64,000 nt of DNA from DATGMB01 sp035293845. GTDB taxonomy: Bacteria > Acidobacteriota > Terriglobia > Bryobacterales > Bryobacteraceae. This document shows, one piece after another, positions 33,211-41,576 of the stretch (position 1 is the stretch's first letter; every line of letters begins with the position of its first letter). A program made the translations under genes and the position numbers. The DNA lies in contig DATGMB010000240.1 in NCBI GenBank assembly GCA_035293845.1, forward strand, positions 3,762-67,761, in the 5' to 3' direction. The notes below the pieces were generated by a model. That model was not told where the DNA came from, did no database searches, and saw nothing but the letters and a program-made list of their open reading frames with translations.

Positions 33211-33867
33211 ATGTCACGCAAGCGGCTCAATACGATCTCCTTCCTGCTGATCGCCGCGGGCGCGTTTTTCCTGCTATGGGGCGCTCGTGAATATATCGGT
33301 TCCCTCACCGGCCAGGTCGAAGCCGAGCACGAATTTGAGCAATCGCTGTCCACAGGCTCTCCACCGCCCGAAGTCTCCGAATCTCCCAACACGGATTCCG
33401 AACCTCCCCTGCTCGAGACGGAGCCCGCGCCAACCCCGGCCCCCGCGCGTCCCAAACCCGGCGAGACCGTCGCCAAGCTGACGATTCCCCGTCTCGATGC
33501 CAAGCTGTACGTGGTGGAAGGCGACCGCATGGCCGATCTCCGCCGCGGCCCCGGCCACCTCATCGGCACGGCCATGCCGGGCGTCAACGGCAACTGCGTC
33601 ATCGCGGGCCACCGCGATACCCACTTCCGCGTGCTCAAGGATATCCGCAAGGGCGACGACATCATCATCGAGACGTCCGCCGGCGAATACCTCTATCGCG
33701 TCCGCTCCGAGCGTGTGATCTCGACCGAGGACACCGAAGTCCTCGATCCTACCCCCGATGCCGAGCTCAGCCTGATCACCTGCTATCCGTTCTATTACGT
33801 CGGCAACGCCCCGGAGCGCTTCCTGGTGGAAGCGCAGCTCGTCGGCGCCATCCGTTCGTCGTCGTAA
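33211..33867 (+). CDS. Sortase (class D/E-like)
   Basis: The 218-residue protein has an N-terminal membrane anchor (about 10-29), a Pro/Ser-rich linker (46-84) and a sortase domain (85-215). The catalytic triad is complete: His134 in VIAGHRDTHF, Cys191 in LITCYPF and Arg203 in APERFLV. The TxTC/ITC form and single N-terminal anchor fit class D. It would cleave a C-terminal sorting signal and transfer the protein to an amino acceptor in the envelope. The gene directly upstream encodes a protein with a matching signal. Sortases are rare in Gram-negatives, and the acceptor here is unknown. Confidence 0.92.
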   Translation: MSRKRLNTISFLLIAAGAFFLLWGAREYIGSLTGQVEAEHEFEQSLSTGSPPPEVSESPNTDSEPPLLETEPAPTPAPARPKPGETVAKLTIPRLDAKLYVVEGDRMADLRRGPGHLIGTAMPGVNGNCVIAGHRDTHFRVLKDIRKGDDIIIETSAGEYLYRVRSERVISTEDTEVLDPTPDAELSLITCYPFYYVGNAPERFLVEAQLVGAIRSSS

Positions 33868-33878
33868 AATAGCGGGTA

Positions 33879-35063
33879 ATGCAACCCACCTCGGATGAGT
33901 ATTACCGGATACAGAAGCTCCCCCCGTACGTCTTCGCCGTCATCAACGAGATGCGCGCCAAGGCGCGCGCCGCAGGGATCGATGTCATCGATCTCGGCAT
34001 GGGCAATCCGGACGGCGCCACGCCGCGCGCTGTGGTGAACAAGCTGGTCGAAGCCGCCCGCAACCCCCGCAACCACCGCTACTCGCAGTCGCGGGGCATC
34101 CCGAAGCTGCGCGAGGAGATCGTCCGGCGCTATCGCGACAATTACGGCGTCGAGCTCGATGCCGAGCGCGAAGCGATCGTGACCATTGGCGCCAAAGATG
34201 CCCTGGCGCATCTGCTCTTCGCCGCTCTCGGCCCCGGCGACGTGGTGGTTTCGCCCAATCCCGCCTACCCCATCCACCAGTACGGCGTCTTCATGGCGGA
34301 GGGCCACGGCTGCATGCTCCCTATGCCCACCGCCGCCGAATTTCTGGAGCGGCTTCACGATCTCTTCCGCACCTCGACGCGCAAACCCAAATTTCTGCTG
34401 ATCTCCTTTCCGCACAACCCGACCACGACGTGCGTGGATCTCGATTACCTGCGCGAAATCGTCGAGCTCGCCCAGCGCCACGGCACGATGATCATCCACG
34501 ATTTCGCCTACGCCGATCTCGGTTTCGACGGCTATCGGGCACCCAGCATTCTGCAGGTGCCCGGAGCCAAGGAAGTGGCCGTGGAGATCTTCTCCATGTC
34601 GAAGAGCTACAACATGGCCGGCTGGCGCGTCGGATTCTGCCTCGGCAACCCGCGCCTGATCGCCGCCTTGGCCCGCATCAAAAGCTACCTCGATTACGGC
34701 GTGTTCCAGCCCATCCAGATCGCCTCGATCATTGCCCTGCGCGAGTGTGAAGAAGATACGCGCAAGATCTGCGCGATCTATCAAAGACGCCGGGACGTTC
34801 TGGTGAGCGGCCTCAAGCGCGCCGGCTGGCCGGTGGAGAAACCGCGCGGCTCGATGTTCCTTTGGGCGCCGATTCCGGAGCGGTTTCGCTCGCTCGGCTC
34901 GCTCGAATTCGCCAAGCTGCTGCTCGAAAAAGCGCAGGTCGCGGTCTCGCCGGGTATCGGCTTCGGCCCCATGGGCGAGGGCTTCGTTCGCTTCGCGTTC
35001 ATCGAAAACGACCAGCGCCTGCGCCAGGCCACGCGCTCGATCGGGCATTTCCTGAAGCACTAG
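33879..35063 (+). CDS. alaC: Class I/II aminotransferase, AlaC/YfdZ-like
   Basis: The 394-residue PLP enzyme matches the AlaC group of alanine/2-aminobutyrate transaminases, close to LL-diaminopimelate aminotransferases. It has YYRIQKLPPYVFAVINEM and IDLGMGNPDG at the start, HRYSQSRGIPKLREEI, and the PLP lysine in SMSKSYNMAGWRVGF. The final Arg in FVRFAFIEN binds the substrate carboxylate. It makes alanine from pyruvate and glutamate or the reverse. A TAAAAT box (33865-33870) lies 8 bases before the ATG, with no Shine-Dalgarno, suggesting a leaderless message. It follows the sortase gene after 11 bases but is probably unrelated to it. Confidence 0.88.
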   Translation: MQPTSDEYYRIQKLPPYVFAVINEMRAKARAAGIDVIDLGMGNPDGATPRAVVNKLVEAARNPRNHRYSQSRGIPKLREEIVRRYRDNYGVELDAEREAIVTIGAKDALAHLLFAALGPGDVVVSPNPAYPIHQYGVFMAEGHGCMLPMPTAAEFLERLHDLFRTSTRKPKFLLISFPHNPTTTCVDLDYLREIVELAQRHGTMIIHDFAYADLGFDGYRAPSILQVPGAKEVAVEIFSMSKSYNMAGWRVGFCLGNPRLIAALARIKSYLDYGVFQPIQIASIIALRECEEDTRKICAIYQRRRDVLVSGLKRAGWPVEKPRGSMFLWAPIPERFRSLGSLEFAKLLLEKAQVAVSPGIGFGPMGEGFVRFAFIENDQRLRQATRSIGHFLKH

Positions 35064-35092
35064 CGCGCGCCCGCGCTACAATACAAGCGGCC

Positions 35093-35599
35093 GTGTCCCG
35101 CGATGACATCCTCGTTCTCCTCCGTGAAAGGATTGTCCGCTTCGCGGCATCTCATCTATCGAGGGACGCCGCCGAGGACCTGGCGCAAGAGGTGCTCATG
35201 GTGCTGCACGAGAAATACCCCCACCTCGACCGCGCCGAAGACCTCCTGCCTCTCTCGCTCCAGATCGTGCGGTTCAAAATCATGAGCCTGCGCCGCAAGG
35301 CAGTCCGCCGCGGCGAGTATACCCAGGTGTCCGTCACGGATATCCCGCTGCCCGACCTCGATCACAACCCGGCCGACTCGTTGGAACGCAAGCAGATGCT
35401 CGAGCGCCTGGCGCGCGCGTTCTCCCAACTCGGCGGACGCTGCCGGGAGTTGATGCGCCTCAAGCTCGAAGGGCGCAGCTTTCCGGAAATCCAGAAAATC
35501 CTCGGCGCGCGCTCCCTGAATACCGTCTACACCTGGGACCACCGCTGCCGCAAAAACCTGCTGGAATCGCTGGGCGGCGATTGGGAGGGGCGCCGATGA
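35093..35599 (+). CDS. RNA polymerase sigma-70 family factor (ECF type)
   Basis: The 168-residue protein has region 2 (LSRDAAEDLAQEVLMVLHEKY ... IVRFKIMSLRRKAVRRG) and region 4 (LSQLGG-like AFSQLGGRCRELMRLKLEGRSFPEIQ ... SLNTVYTWDHRCRKNL) of ECF sigma factors. GTG 35093 is chosen as start; a TACAAT box lies at 35077-35082, 10 bases upstream. A longer reading frame extends into alaC but adds nothing conserved. The next gene overlaps it by 4 bases (ATGA) and encodes a membrane protein with a short zinc-finger-free anti-sigma-like N-terminus, so the pair is a regulatory unit. Confidence 0.85.
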   Translation: MSRDDILVLLRERIVRFAASHLSRDAAEDLAQEVLMVLHEKYPHLDRAEDLLPLSLQIVRFKIMSLRRKAVRRGEYTQVSVTDIPLPDLDHNPADSLERKQMLERLARAFSQLGGRCRELMRLKLEGRSFPEIQKILGARSLNTVYTWDHRCRKNLLESLGGDWEGRR

Positions 35600-36843
35600 A
35601 CCCGCGCGACATCGAAAAGCTCCTCGGCGGATATGCCGCCGGCACCCTCACCGATGCCGAGCAGCAGGCCCTCTGCGAAGCGGCGCTCCACGATCAGGCC
35701 CTCTTCGATGCGCTCCTGCGCGAGCAGCCCCTGCGCGACCTTCTGCGCGACCCCGCCTCGCGCGAGCGCCTGCTGGCGGCTCTCGATCCCCCGCCGCGCC
35801 GTGCCTGGCTTTGGCGCCCGGTCGCGGCCGCCCTCGCGATGGCCGCCATCGCCGTGGTCGCGGTGTCGATCGCCCGCCGTCCGCGCCCGGTCCTGATATC
35901 GAGAGCCGTTCAGCCGGCGGCCCCCGCTGTTAGCGGGAAGCCGCAGGCGGCAACGCAACCCCCCGTGGCGCATACCGATAGCCTGCGCGCTGCGGCCGAT
36001 GCGCCGGTACAACAGAAGCAACCGCGGCCCCTGGCTCGCGCGCGCAGCATGGCCCCCGTCGCGGCGCCGTCCCCGCCAGCTGCTCCGGCGCCGGCAGCGC
36101 TACCGGTTCCTGCCGCCGCCGGGAACACGTTCGCTGCCGCATCCGCGCCCCCGCCGGCCGGCGACGCCGGCGCGAGCCTGCAAGGAGTCGTCCGCGATCC
36201 GACCGGCGCCGCCATCCCCGACGCCACCGTCGTCGCCATCAACAAATTCACCGCCGAATCCGCCCAAGCTTCCACCAATCCCGCCGGACGATACGAGTTC
36301 TCCCGGCTCCGTCCTGGAATCTATAGCCTGAGCGCGCATGCCCGCGGCTTCAGTCCCACCGCCATCAAGGAAGTCCCCGTCCAGGCACAGGCCGCCCGTG
36401 ACCTGATGCTCCAGGTCGGGTCCAAGGCCGAATCGGTGGAAGTCTCCGCCGCCGCTCCGCTCCTCGCCGCCGCGGCGCGGAGGGTCTCTGCGGCAGCGCT
36501 GGCCCTGCGCTACTCCATCCTTCGCCGCGATGCGGCCGGCCAGTTCGTCGACGCATCCCTCGCCGATCTTCATCCCGGCGATGTCGTCGAGCTGCGCATC
36601 ACCGCTCAGCAGAACGGTTATCTCTCGATCGGCGGCGGGCTCCCTGTGGCCCTGACCGCGATGGCGCCTTACACAACTTCGTCCTTCACAGGGCCGTCCG
36701 AGCTGAAAATCATCTTCGCCACGCAGCCGCAGCGCGAGGCGCCGCTCGCGGTTCCCGCGGCCGCGAACTGGCAAAACGGCGAATTCCTCGTCGCCGCGCG
36801 CCAACCGGGTCAGCCGCTGGTCTTCACCGTCAAGCTACCGTAG
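35596..36843 (+). CDS. Membrane anti-sigma-like protein with carboxypeptidase-regulatory-like domain
   Basis: The 415-residue protein begins with a short cytoplasmic helix region (PRDIEKLLGGYAAGTLTDAEQQAL) that resembles the N-termini of anti-sigma factors but has no HxxxCxxC zinc motif. A membrane helix follows at about 74-90. The periplasmic part has a Pro/Ala-rich linker, a carboxypeptidase-regulatory-like beta sandwich (about 190-275: LQGVVRDPTGAAIPDATVVAIN ... YEFSRLRPGIYSLSAHARGF) and a C-terminal domain of unknown type. The gene is coupled to the sigma factor by ATGA. I infer that it holds the sigma factor and senses envelope state or ligand through the sandwich domain. Confidence 0.75.
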   Translation: MNPRDIEKLLGGYAAGTLTDAEQQALCEAALHDQALFDALLREQPLRDLLRDPASRERLLAALDPPPRRAWLWRPVAAALAMAAIAVVAVSIARRPRPVLISRAVQPAAPAVSGKPQAATQPPVAHTDSLRAAADAPVQQKQPRPLARARSMAPVAAPSPPAAPAPAALPVPAAAGNTFAAASAPPPAGDAGASLQGVVRDPTGAAIPDATVVAINKFTAESAQASTNPAGRYEFSRLRPGIYSLSAHARGFSPTAIKEVPVQAQAARDLMLQVGSKAESVEVSAAAPLLAAAARRVSAAALALRYSILRRDAAGQFVDASLADLHPGDVVELRITAQQNGYLSIGGGLPVALTAMAPYTTSSFTGPSELKIIFATQPQREAPLAVPAAANWQNGEFLVAARQPGQPLVFTVKLP

Positions 36844-37885
36844 ACCGCGCGCCGGTCCCCGCCTCCAGAAATTGCCGGGCCACGCGCGGCGCATCGAACC
36901 GCGCGACCCGCTCCAGGCCCGCGCGCGCCTGCGCCTCGCGGTCCGCTTCCGACCGGTAAAGCCGCTCGATCGCCGCGGCCAGCGCCTCGGCATCGTCCGG
37001 CTCGGCCAGGGCTGCATGCGGCGCCACCTCCGGAATCGCGCCCGCCCGCGCGCCCACGATCGGCTTGCCGGCCGCCATCGCCTCGAGTAGCACGATCCCG
37101 AACCCCTCCTGCACGCTTGGCAGGCAGAACACCGAGGCCCGCCGGTATTCGCGCGCCAGCTCCGCGCGCGAAACGTCGCCCAGCCACTGCACCGCCGGCG
37201 CAAGCTGCAGATCCCGGGCCAGCCGCCGCCAGTCCGCCGCGCACGGCCCATTGCCCACGATTCGCACCGCCAGCTCCGGAATTCGCCCGCGCAGCCGCGC
37301 CGCCGCCCGCAGCAGCACGTCCACGCGCTTCCGCCGGTAGAACCGGCCCACGAACAGCACCGTGAAACGGTTGCCGCCGCCGGGTTCGTCCGCTTCCGCC
37401 AGCGCCCTCCGCCACTCCCCCAGGTCGATCAGCTCCGGCACTACGGCCGGAGCGCATTGCAATCCGTAGAACTCCGCCGCCCGCTCCGCCGAATAGCGGC
37501 TCGTGGCGATCGCCCGCCCCGCCCGCTCCAGGTGCAGCCGCTCCCGCCGGGCCTGTGCGGACATGGTCCACCGCGTCAGCCCGCGCTCGAAGCGGGCTTC
37601 GTCGGCAATCACGCCCTTCAATGCCGCCACGTGCCCGGCTGCGCCCGCGATGCGGTACCCGTCCATATCGAATCCGACCGTCAGGTCGTGCTCCGGCGAT
37701 ATCCGCAGCCGGCGGTTGAAGAGCAGCCGCTCCGCCGTGTACACCGGCAGCCGCACCTGCGGCGTCTCGTAATTCACGCGATGTCCCAGCGCCTCGAGCG
37801 CGCGCCCCAGTACGGAAATCCCCACATAGGTTCCGCTGCCGCGGCGCACGTCGAGCGGTGTTGCTGTTAAGAATCGAATCCTCAC
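36830..37885 (-). CDS. Glycosyltransferase family 4/1 (GT-B fold)
   Basis: The product of about 351 residues has a GT-B fold. The C-terminal donor-binding domain is clear: FVGRFYRRKRVDVLLRA, VRIVGNGP and the EGFGIVLLEAMAAGKPIVG stretch with the E(x7)E pair. The N-terminus reads RFLTATPLDVRRGSGTYVGISVLG, with the glycine-rich acceptor loop. GTG 37885 puts the start at the first strand; ATG 37921 gives 12 more residues. It is convergent with the anti-sigma gene and overlaps it by 14 bases. The sugar and acceptor are unknown; envelope polysaccharide synthesis is the usual role. Confidence 0.87.
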   Translation of the reverse strand: MRIRFLTATPLDVRRGSGTYVGISVLGRALEALGHRVNYETPQVRLPVYTAERLLFNRRLRISPEHDLTVGFDMDGYRIAGAAGHVAALKGVIADEARFERGLTRWTMSAQARRERLHLERAGRAIATSRYSAERAAEFYGLQCAPAVVPELIDLGEWRRALAEADEPGGGNRFTVLFVGRFYRRKRVDVLLRAAARLRGRIPELAVRIVGNGPCAADWRRLARDLQLAPAVQWLGDVSRAELAREYRRASVFCLPSVQEGFGIVLLEAMAAGKPIVGARAGAIPEVAPHAALAEPDDAEALAAAIERLYRSEADREAQARAGLERVARFDAPRVARQFLEAGTGARSTVA

Positions 37886-38102
37886 GTCGTCCGAACGCGG
37901 GCTCCTGGGCCCTATTACCATGATACCGGGCCAGTGTGGCCGGACCTCTTCCGTGATGTATCCGCCAACTCCCGTGCTCTGGTGCGCCGCTGCTCCGCAT
38001 TCCGTCCCGTTGGCCCGCCCGGTTCGTGTATCTACTCACGTCGTGGAGTCTTCCCCCATTGGTTCCGGGAGGTAAATAGCAAATCATTTTTGCTCTCGCC
38101 CG

Positions 38103-38131
38103 TTATAATCCCGTGCAGGCTGTCTGACAGA
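38103..38131 (+). promoter_or_regulatory. Candidate -10 box TATAAT and a short palindrome upstream of the secreted repeat protein
   Basis: TATAAT at 38103-38108 is a perfect -10 hexamer, but no convincing -35 lies 16-18 bases upstream. The palindrome GTCTG-A-CAGAC follows just downstream, within the expected 5' untranslated region. A GGAGGAG-like Shine-Dalgarno precedes ATG 38180. Confidence 0.45.
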
Positions 38132-38179
38132 CGATTCACTAACTAACGAAACGACGGCCGCAATTTCGGAGGAGTATTC

Positions 38180-41100
38180 ATGAACCGCCTGATCGCTGCC
38201 GTAGCGATTCCCGCCGCGTTCGCCGCGGCGGCGCTTGCCCAGACGCCATCGGTCACCTTCCTGGGCATGGATACCACCACGCGTGGAAACTGGAAAGGAG
38301 TATACGGATCGGATGGCTATGTGCTATCCGATTATGCGCTCGCCGTGCCTTCCTACAGCCAGTTCAACGCCGTCAACGTCAATCAACGGCTGCTGGATAC
38401 CTGGAGCTGTTCGCCCGACCCGGGCTTCACCTGCGATCCCCGCGAGTTGCAAAAGCAGCCCTACGCCTACAGCCCGCTCGAGCGCGTCGAAGGTTATTAC
38501 TATAGCCGGATGTCGGACGATTTCCAGTTAAGCACCACCGACGGGCAGACTCACCGTATTGCGCTCTACTTTTGCGACTATGAGTTCTACGGGCGCCAGA
38601 TTAGCGTAATCGCACATAACACCAATACCGGTGCGGTTCTCGACACCCGCACGCTGAATAACTACTCCGGCGGCGTGTACCTCGTCTATAACTACACCGG
38701 CAACGTGGATTTCGAGGTCCTCGATAACATCGTGCCCACCACCGACTACATCCCCAACGGCACCGTCAGCGGCTTCTTCTGGGGTGGCTCGGGCGGCCCG
38801 CCCACGCCCGCGCCCAATGGCCCGGTGGTGAATTTCAGCCCGCTCGGCCCGCAGTCCGGGGCGGTGGTTTCCGGCACGGTGCCGATCCAGGTCTCGCTCG
38901 ATGACGTTCCCGGCGTCACCAGCGTACAGCTCCAGCTCGATGGCCAGAACCTCGGGGCGCCCATGCAGTACTTCGTCACCAATCCGATCGGCAACCCGCC
39001 GGTGCCGCTGCCCTTCAACTACAACTGGGACACCACCACCGCAACCAACTGCTCCCATACCCTGACCGCGATCGCCATCGACGCGAATGGATTCCAGGGG
39101 GCTTCGCCGGCGCTCACCCTGACCGTGAATAACGGCCCGTCCAACTGCGGCAACAATCCCACGCCCGTCGCCACTCCGACGTTCAGCCCACTGCCCGGCG
39201 CATTCAACACGACCCAGCAGGTCTCACTGAACACCACCACACCCGGCGCCTCGATCCGCTACACCACCGATGGCGTCACCAACCCCACGGACACGGGCGG
39301 CACGCTGTACACCGGGCAGCCCATCACGGTCGCGAGCACTACCACGATCAAAGCGATCGCCTACGAATCCGGCATGCCGGACAGCAGCATCGCCACCGGA
39401 ACCTATACGATCAACACCGGACCCCGCGGCGGCGGAACGCTGGGCCTGGTGCAGTCGAATGGCGCCGCCAGCGGAGCGCCCGGCAATACTTACCAAACCG
39501 TCGCTTTCAATAGCCCGGTTGCGGGCGGCGATACGATTTTCGTCTTCGCGCAATACTACGGTCCGGCTGTCACGGCCACCGCCACCGATACCTGCAACGA
39601 CCAGTTCACGCCGATCTCCGGCTCGCCGGTCAGCAACGGCTCGAGCGGCACGGCGCATTGGTGGGTGGCGAAGAACGTGGCCGGCGGCAACTGCCAGGTG
39701 ACCGTGAGCTACAGTTCGCCCACTTCCTACGGCGGCATCGCCATCCTGGAGGTCTCCGGCCTCGGTCCGAATCCGGCGCTCGATCAGCAGGGCAGCGGAA
39801 CCGGCAACAGCGGTACGGCGTCCGCTTCCCTCAACGCCTCCGTCGCGAACAGCTTCGCCATCGCGCAGGTCTGGTCGGATGCCGGTGGCGGCGTCTCGCT
39901 GGGCGGTAACTGGACCACCCAGGAGCGCACTCGCTTCTCCACGCTCTACCAGAGCAACATGGCGGGCTGGCAGATTTTGTCCGCGCCCGGTGCGGCCGGG
40001 GTCTCTGCCGCGGTGGGCAGCGGGCCATGGATTGCGATGGTGGCCAATTTCTATAACCCCGGCGGCAGCCCCGGCCAGGTCGCGAACCCGGCGTTCAATC
40101 CGCCCGGCGGCGCTTACACGTCGCCGGTCGCGATCAGCACCACGACCGCGGGCGCCACCATCCGCTACACCACGGACGGCAGCACGCCCTCGGAAACGAA
40201 CGGAACCATTTACACCGCGCCGATCGCGCTGAGCGCCACCACCACCATCAAAGCGATCGCCTATAAATCCGGCCTGACCGATAGCGGCGTCGTCAGCGCA
40301 ACCTATACCGTAAGCAAGGGGACCGTGGCCAGCCCGGTGTTCAATCCGCCGGCCGGGGCCTACACCATGCCGGTGGCCATCAGCAGCGCGACACCGGGCG
40401 CGACCATCCGCTACACCATCGACGGCAGCACACCATCCGAGACGCACGGCACGGTTTACAGCGCGCCGATCACGCTGGCCGCGACCACGACCATCCAGGC
40501 GATCGCTTATGAGAGCGGGTATACCGATAGCCCCGTGGTCTCCGCCACCTACACCGTCGGAGCGCCGCCGGGCATTTCGCTCGTGCAGTCCAACGCCACC
40601 GCGACGTCCGCGCCCGGCAATACCAGGCAGTCGGCCGCGTTCAGCTCGCCCACGGCCGCCGGCAACACGATTTTCGTGTTCGTCCAGTATTACGGCCCAG
40701 CCGTGACCGCCACCGCCACCGACACCTGCGGCGACCAGTTCCAGGAAATCTCCGGCTCGCCCGTTTCCAACACCAGCGGCGACCGCGGCGCGGCCCACTG
40801 GTTCCTCGCGAAGAACATCGGCGGCGGCTCCTGCATGGTGACCGTGAACTACAGCTCGCCGACCAACTACGGCGGCGTCGCCATCTTCGAAGTGTCCGGC
40901 CTCGGCGCGAATGTGATTCTCGATCGGTCCGCCAGCGGCTCGGGCACCGGCGGAACGGCTTCGGCATCCATCGCGACCACCCACCCGAACAGCTTCGCCA
41001 TCGCGCAGGTCTGGTCGGATGCCGGCGGCGGCGTTTCGCTGGGCGGCAACTGGACGACCCAGGAACGTACCCGCTTCTCGACGCTCTACCAGAGCAACAT

Positions 41101-41203
41101 GGCCGGTTTCCAGGTGCTCGGCTCGACCGGCACGGTATCCCTTGCCACAACAGTAAACTACGGCCCCTGGATCGCCATGGTCGCCAACTTCTACGGCCAG
41201 TGA
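38180..41203 (+). CDS. Large secreted protein with duplicated adhesion-like domains and chitobiase C-terminal repeats
   Basis: The 1007-residue protein has a signal peptide (about 1-20). Its N-terminal domain (about 25-215) is unassigned. It is followed by an Ig-like segment (NFSPLGPQSGAVVSGTVPI...), three chitobiase/HexNAcase C-terminal-type modules (39170-39415, 40085-40310, 40330-40555; ASIRYTTDG and TTTIKAIAY motifs) and two copies of a roughly 205-residue domain (39440-40050 and 40570-41195) starting LVQSN and ending GPWIAMVANFY. The two large copies keep long identical stretches such as SFAIAQVWSDAGGGVSLGG, so duplication or gene conversion is recent. Cysteine pairs around ATDTCNDQ/ATDTCGDQ suggest disulfides. 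A role in surface binding of polysaccharide is plausible but not shown. Confidence 0.8.
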   Translation: MNRLIAAVAIPAAFAAAALAQTPSVTFLGMDTTTRGNWKGVYGSDGYVLSDYALAVPSYSQFNAVNVNQRLLDTWSCSPDPGFTCDPRELQKQPYAYSPLERVEGYYYSRMSDDFQLSTTDGQTHRIALYFCDYEFYGRQISVIAHNTNTGAVLDTRTLNNYSGGVYLVYNYTGNVDFEVLDNIVPTTDYIPNGTVSGFFWGGSGGPPTPAPNGPVVNFSPLGPQSGAVVSGTVPIQVSLDDVPGVTSVQLQLDGQNLGAPMQYFVTNPIGNPPVPLPFNYNWDTTTATNCSHTLTAIAIDANGFQGASPALTLTVNNGPSNCGNNPTPVATPTFSPLPGAFNTTQQVSLNTTTPGASIRYTTDGVTNPTDTGGTLYTGQPITVASTTTIKAIAYESGMPDSSIATGTYTINTGPRGGGTLGLVQSNGAASGAPGNTYQTVAFNSPVAGGDTIFVFAQYYGPAVTATATDTCNDQFTPISGSPVSNGSSGTAHWWVAKNVAGGNCQVTVSYSSPTSYGGIAILEVSGLGPNPALDQQGSGTGNSGTASASLNASVANSFAIAQVWSDAGGGVSLGGNWTTQERTRFSTLYQSNMAGWQILSAPGAAGVSAAVGSGPWIAMVANFYNPGGSPGQVANPAFNPPGGAYTSPVAISTTTAGATIRYTTDGSTPSETNGTIYTAPIALSATTTIKAIAYKSGLTDSGVVSATYTVSKGTVASPVFNPPAGAYTMPVAISSATPGATIRYTIDGSTPSETHGTVYSAPITLAATTTIQAIAYESGYTDSPVVSATYTVGAPPGISLVQSNATATSAPGNTRQSAAFSSPTAAGNTIFVFVQYYGPAVTATATDTCGDQFQEISGSPVSNTSGDRGAAHWFLAKNIGGGSCMVTVNYSSPTNYGGVAIFEVSGLGANVILDRSASGSGTGGTASASIATTHPNSFAIAQVWSDAGGGVSLGGNWTTQERTRFSTLYQSNMAGFQVLGSTGTVSLATTVNYGPWIAMVANFYGQ

Positions 41204-41239
41204 TTCACACTGCGCCGCGCCTGGCCGATAAGCCAGACT

Positions 41240-41539
41240 GTGACGCGGTTCTGGAATGACGCTCTGGCAATCCTCGATACGGCGAGCCGGGCGCCCGAGG
41301 CTGGCGCGGCAAACGGCCTGGCCGTAGTGGTCGAGCGCTCCGGCGGCTTGCGGATTGTGATGGGCGAAGGCTGGAGCGCCGAAGGCCTGCAAGCGCACTT
41401 CGGCGCCTCCGCGGTCTACCAGGTGACACATTCGCCGCGGTCCGTATGTGTCGAAGGCCGCGGCCCCGGCGAGAGCTGCACCCTGCGCCGCTCCGTTGTA
41501 GGGCAGGTCCATGGCCTGCCTTACGCTCTCCTTTCCTGA
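41240..41539 (+). CDS. Small conserved hypothetical protein
   Basis: The 99-residue frame starts at GTG 41240 with TRFWNDALAILDTASRAPE and contains GLRIVMGEGWSAEGLQAHFGA and a C-terminal VCVEGRGPGESCTL. I recall similar short proteins of this pattern from other Acidobacteriota, which is why I keep it; no function is known to me. It lies 36 bases after the secreted repeat protein and its end overlaps the region before the FG-GAP gene. The coding case is moderate: no Shine-Dalgarno and partial overlap with a shadow frame. Confidence 0.55.
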   Translation: MTRFWNDALAILDTASRAPEAGAANGLAVVVERSGGLRIVMGEGWSAEGLQAHFGASAVYQVTHSPRSVCVEGRGPGESCTLRRSVVGQVHGLPYALLS

Positions 41540-41564
41540 AGGCCACAGGCCCGCCCCGCGGCGT

Positions 41565-41570
41565 TACGAT
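41565..41570 (+). promoter_or_regulatory. Candidate -10 box (TACGAT) for a leaderless FG-GAP gene message
   Basis: TACGAT lies 6 bases before the ATG at 41577. The spacing fits transcription beginning at the start codon. No Shine-Dalgarno is visible. Confidence 0.3.
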
Positions 41571-41576
41571 ATCTCC

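Noticed and set aside
39224..41512. A 762-codon minus-strand frame across the secreted repeat protein
   Set aside because: It mirrors the duplicated domains of the plus-strand gene and has low-complexity Gly/Arg content without a signal peptide or domain.
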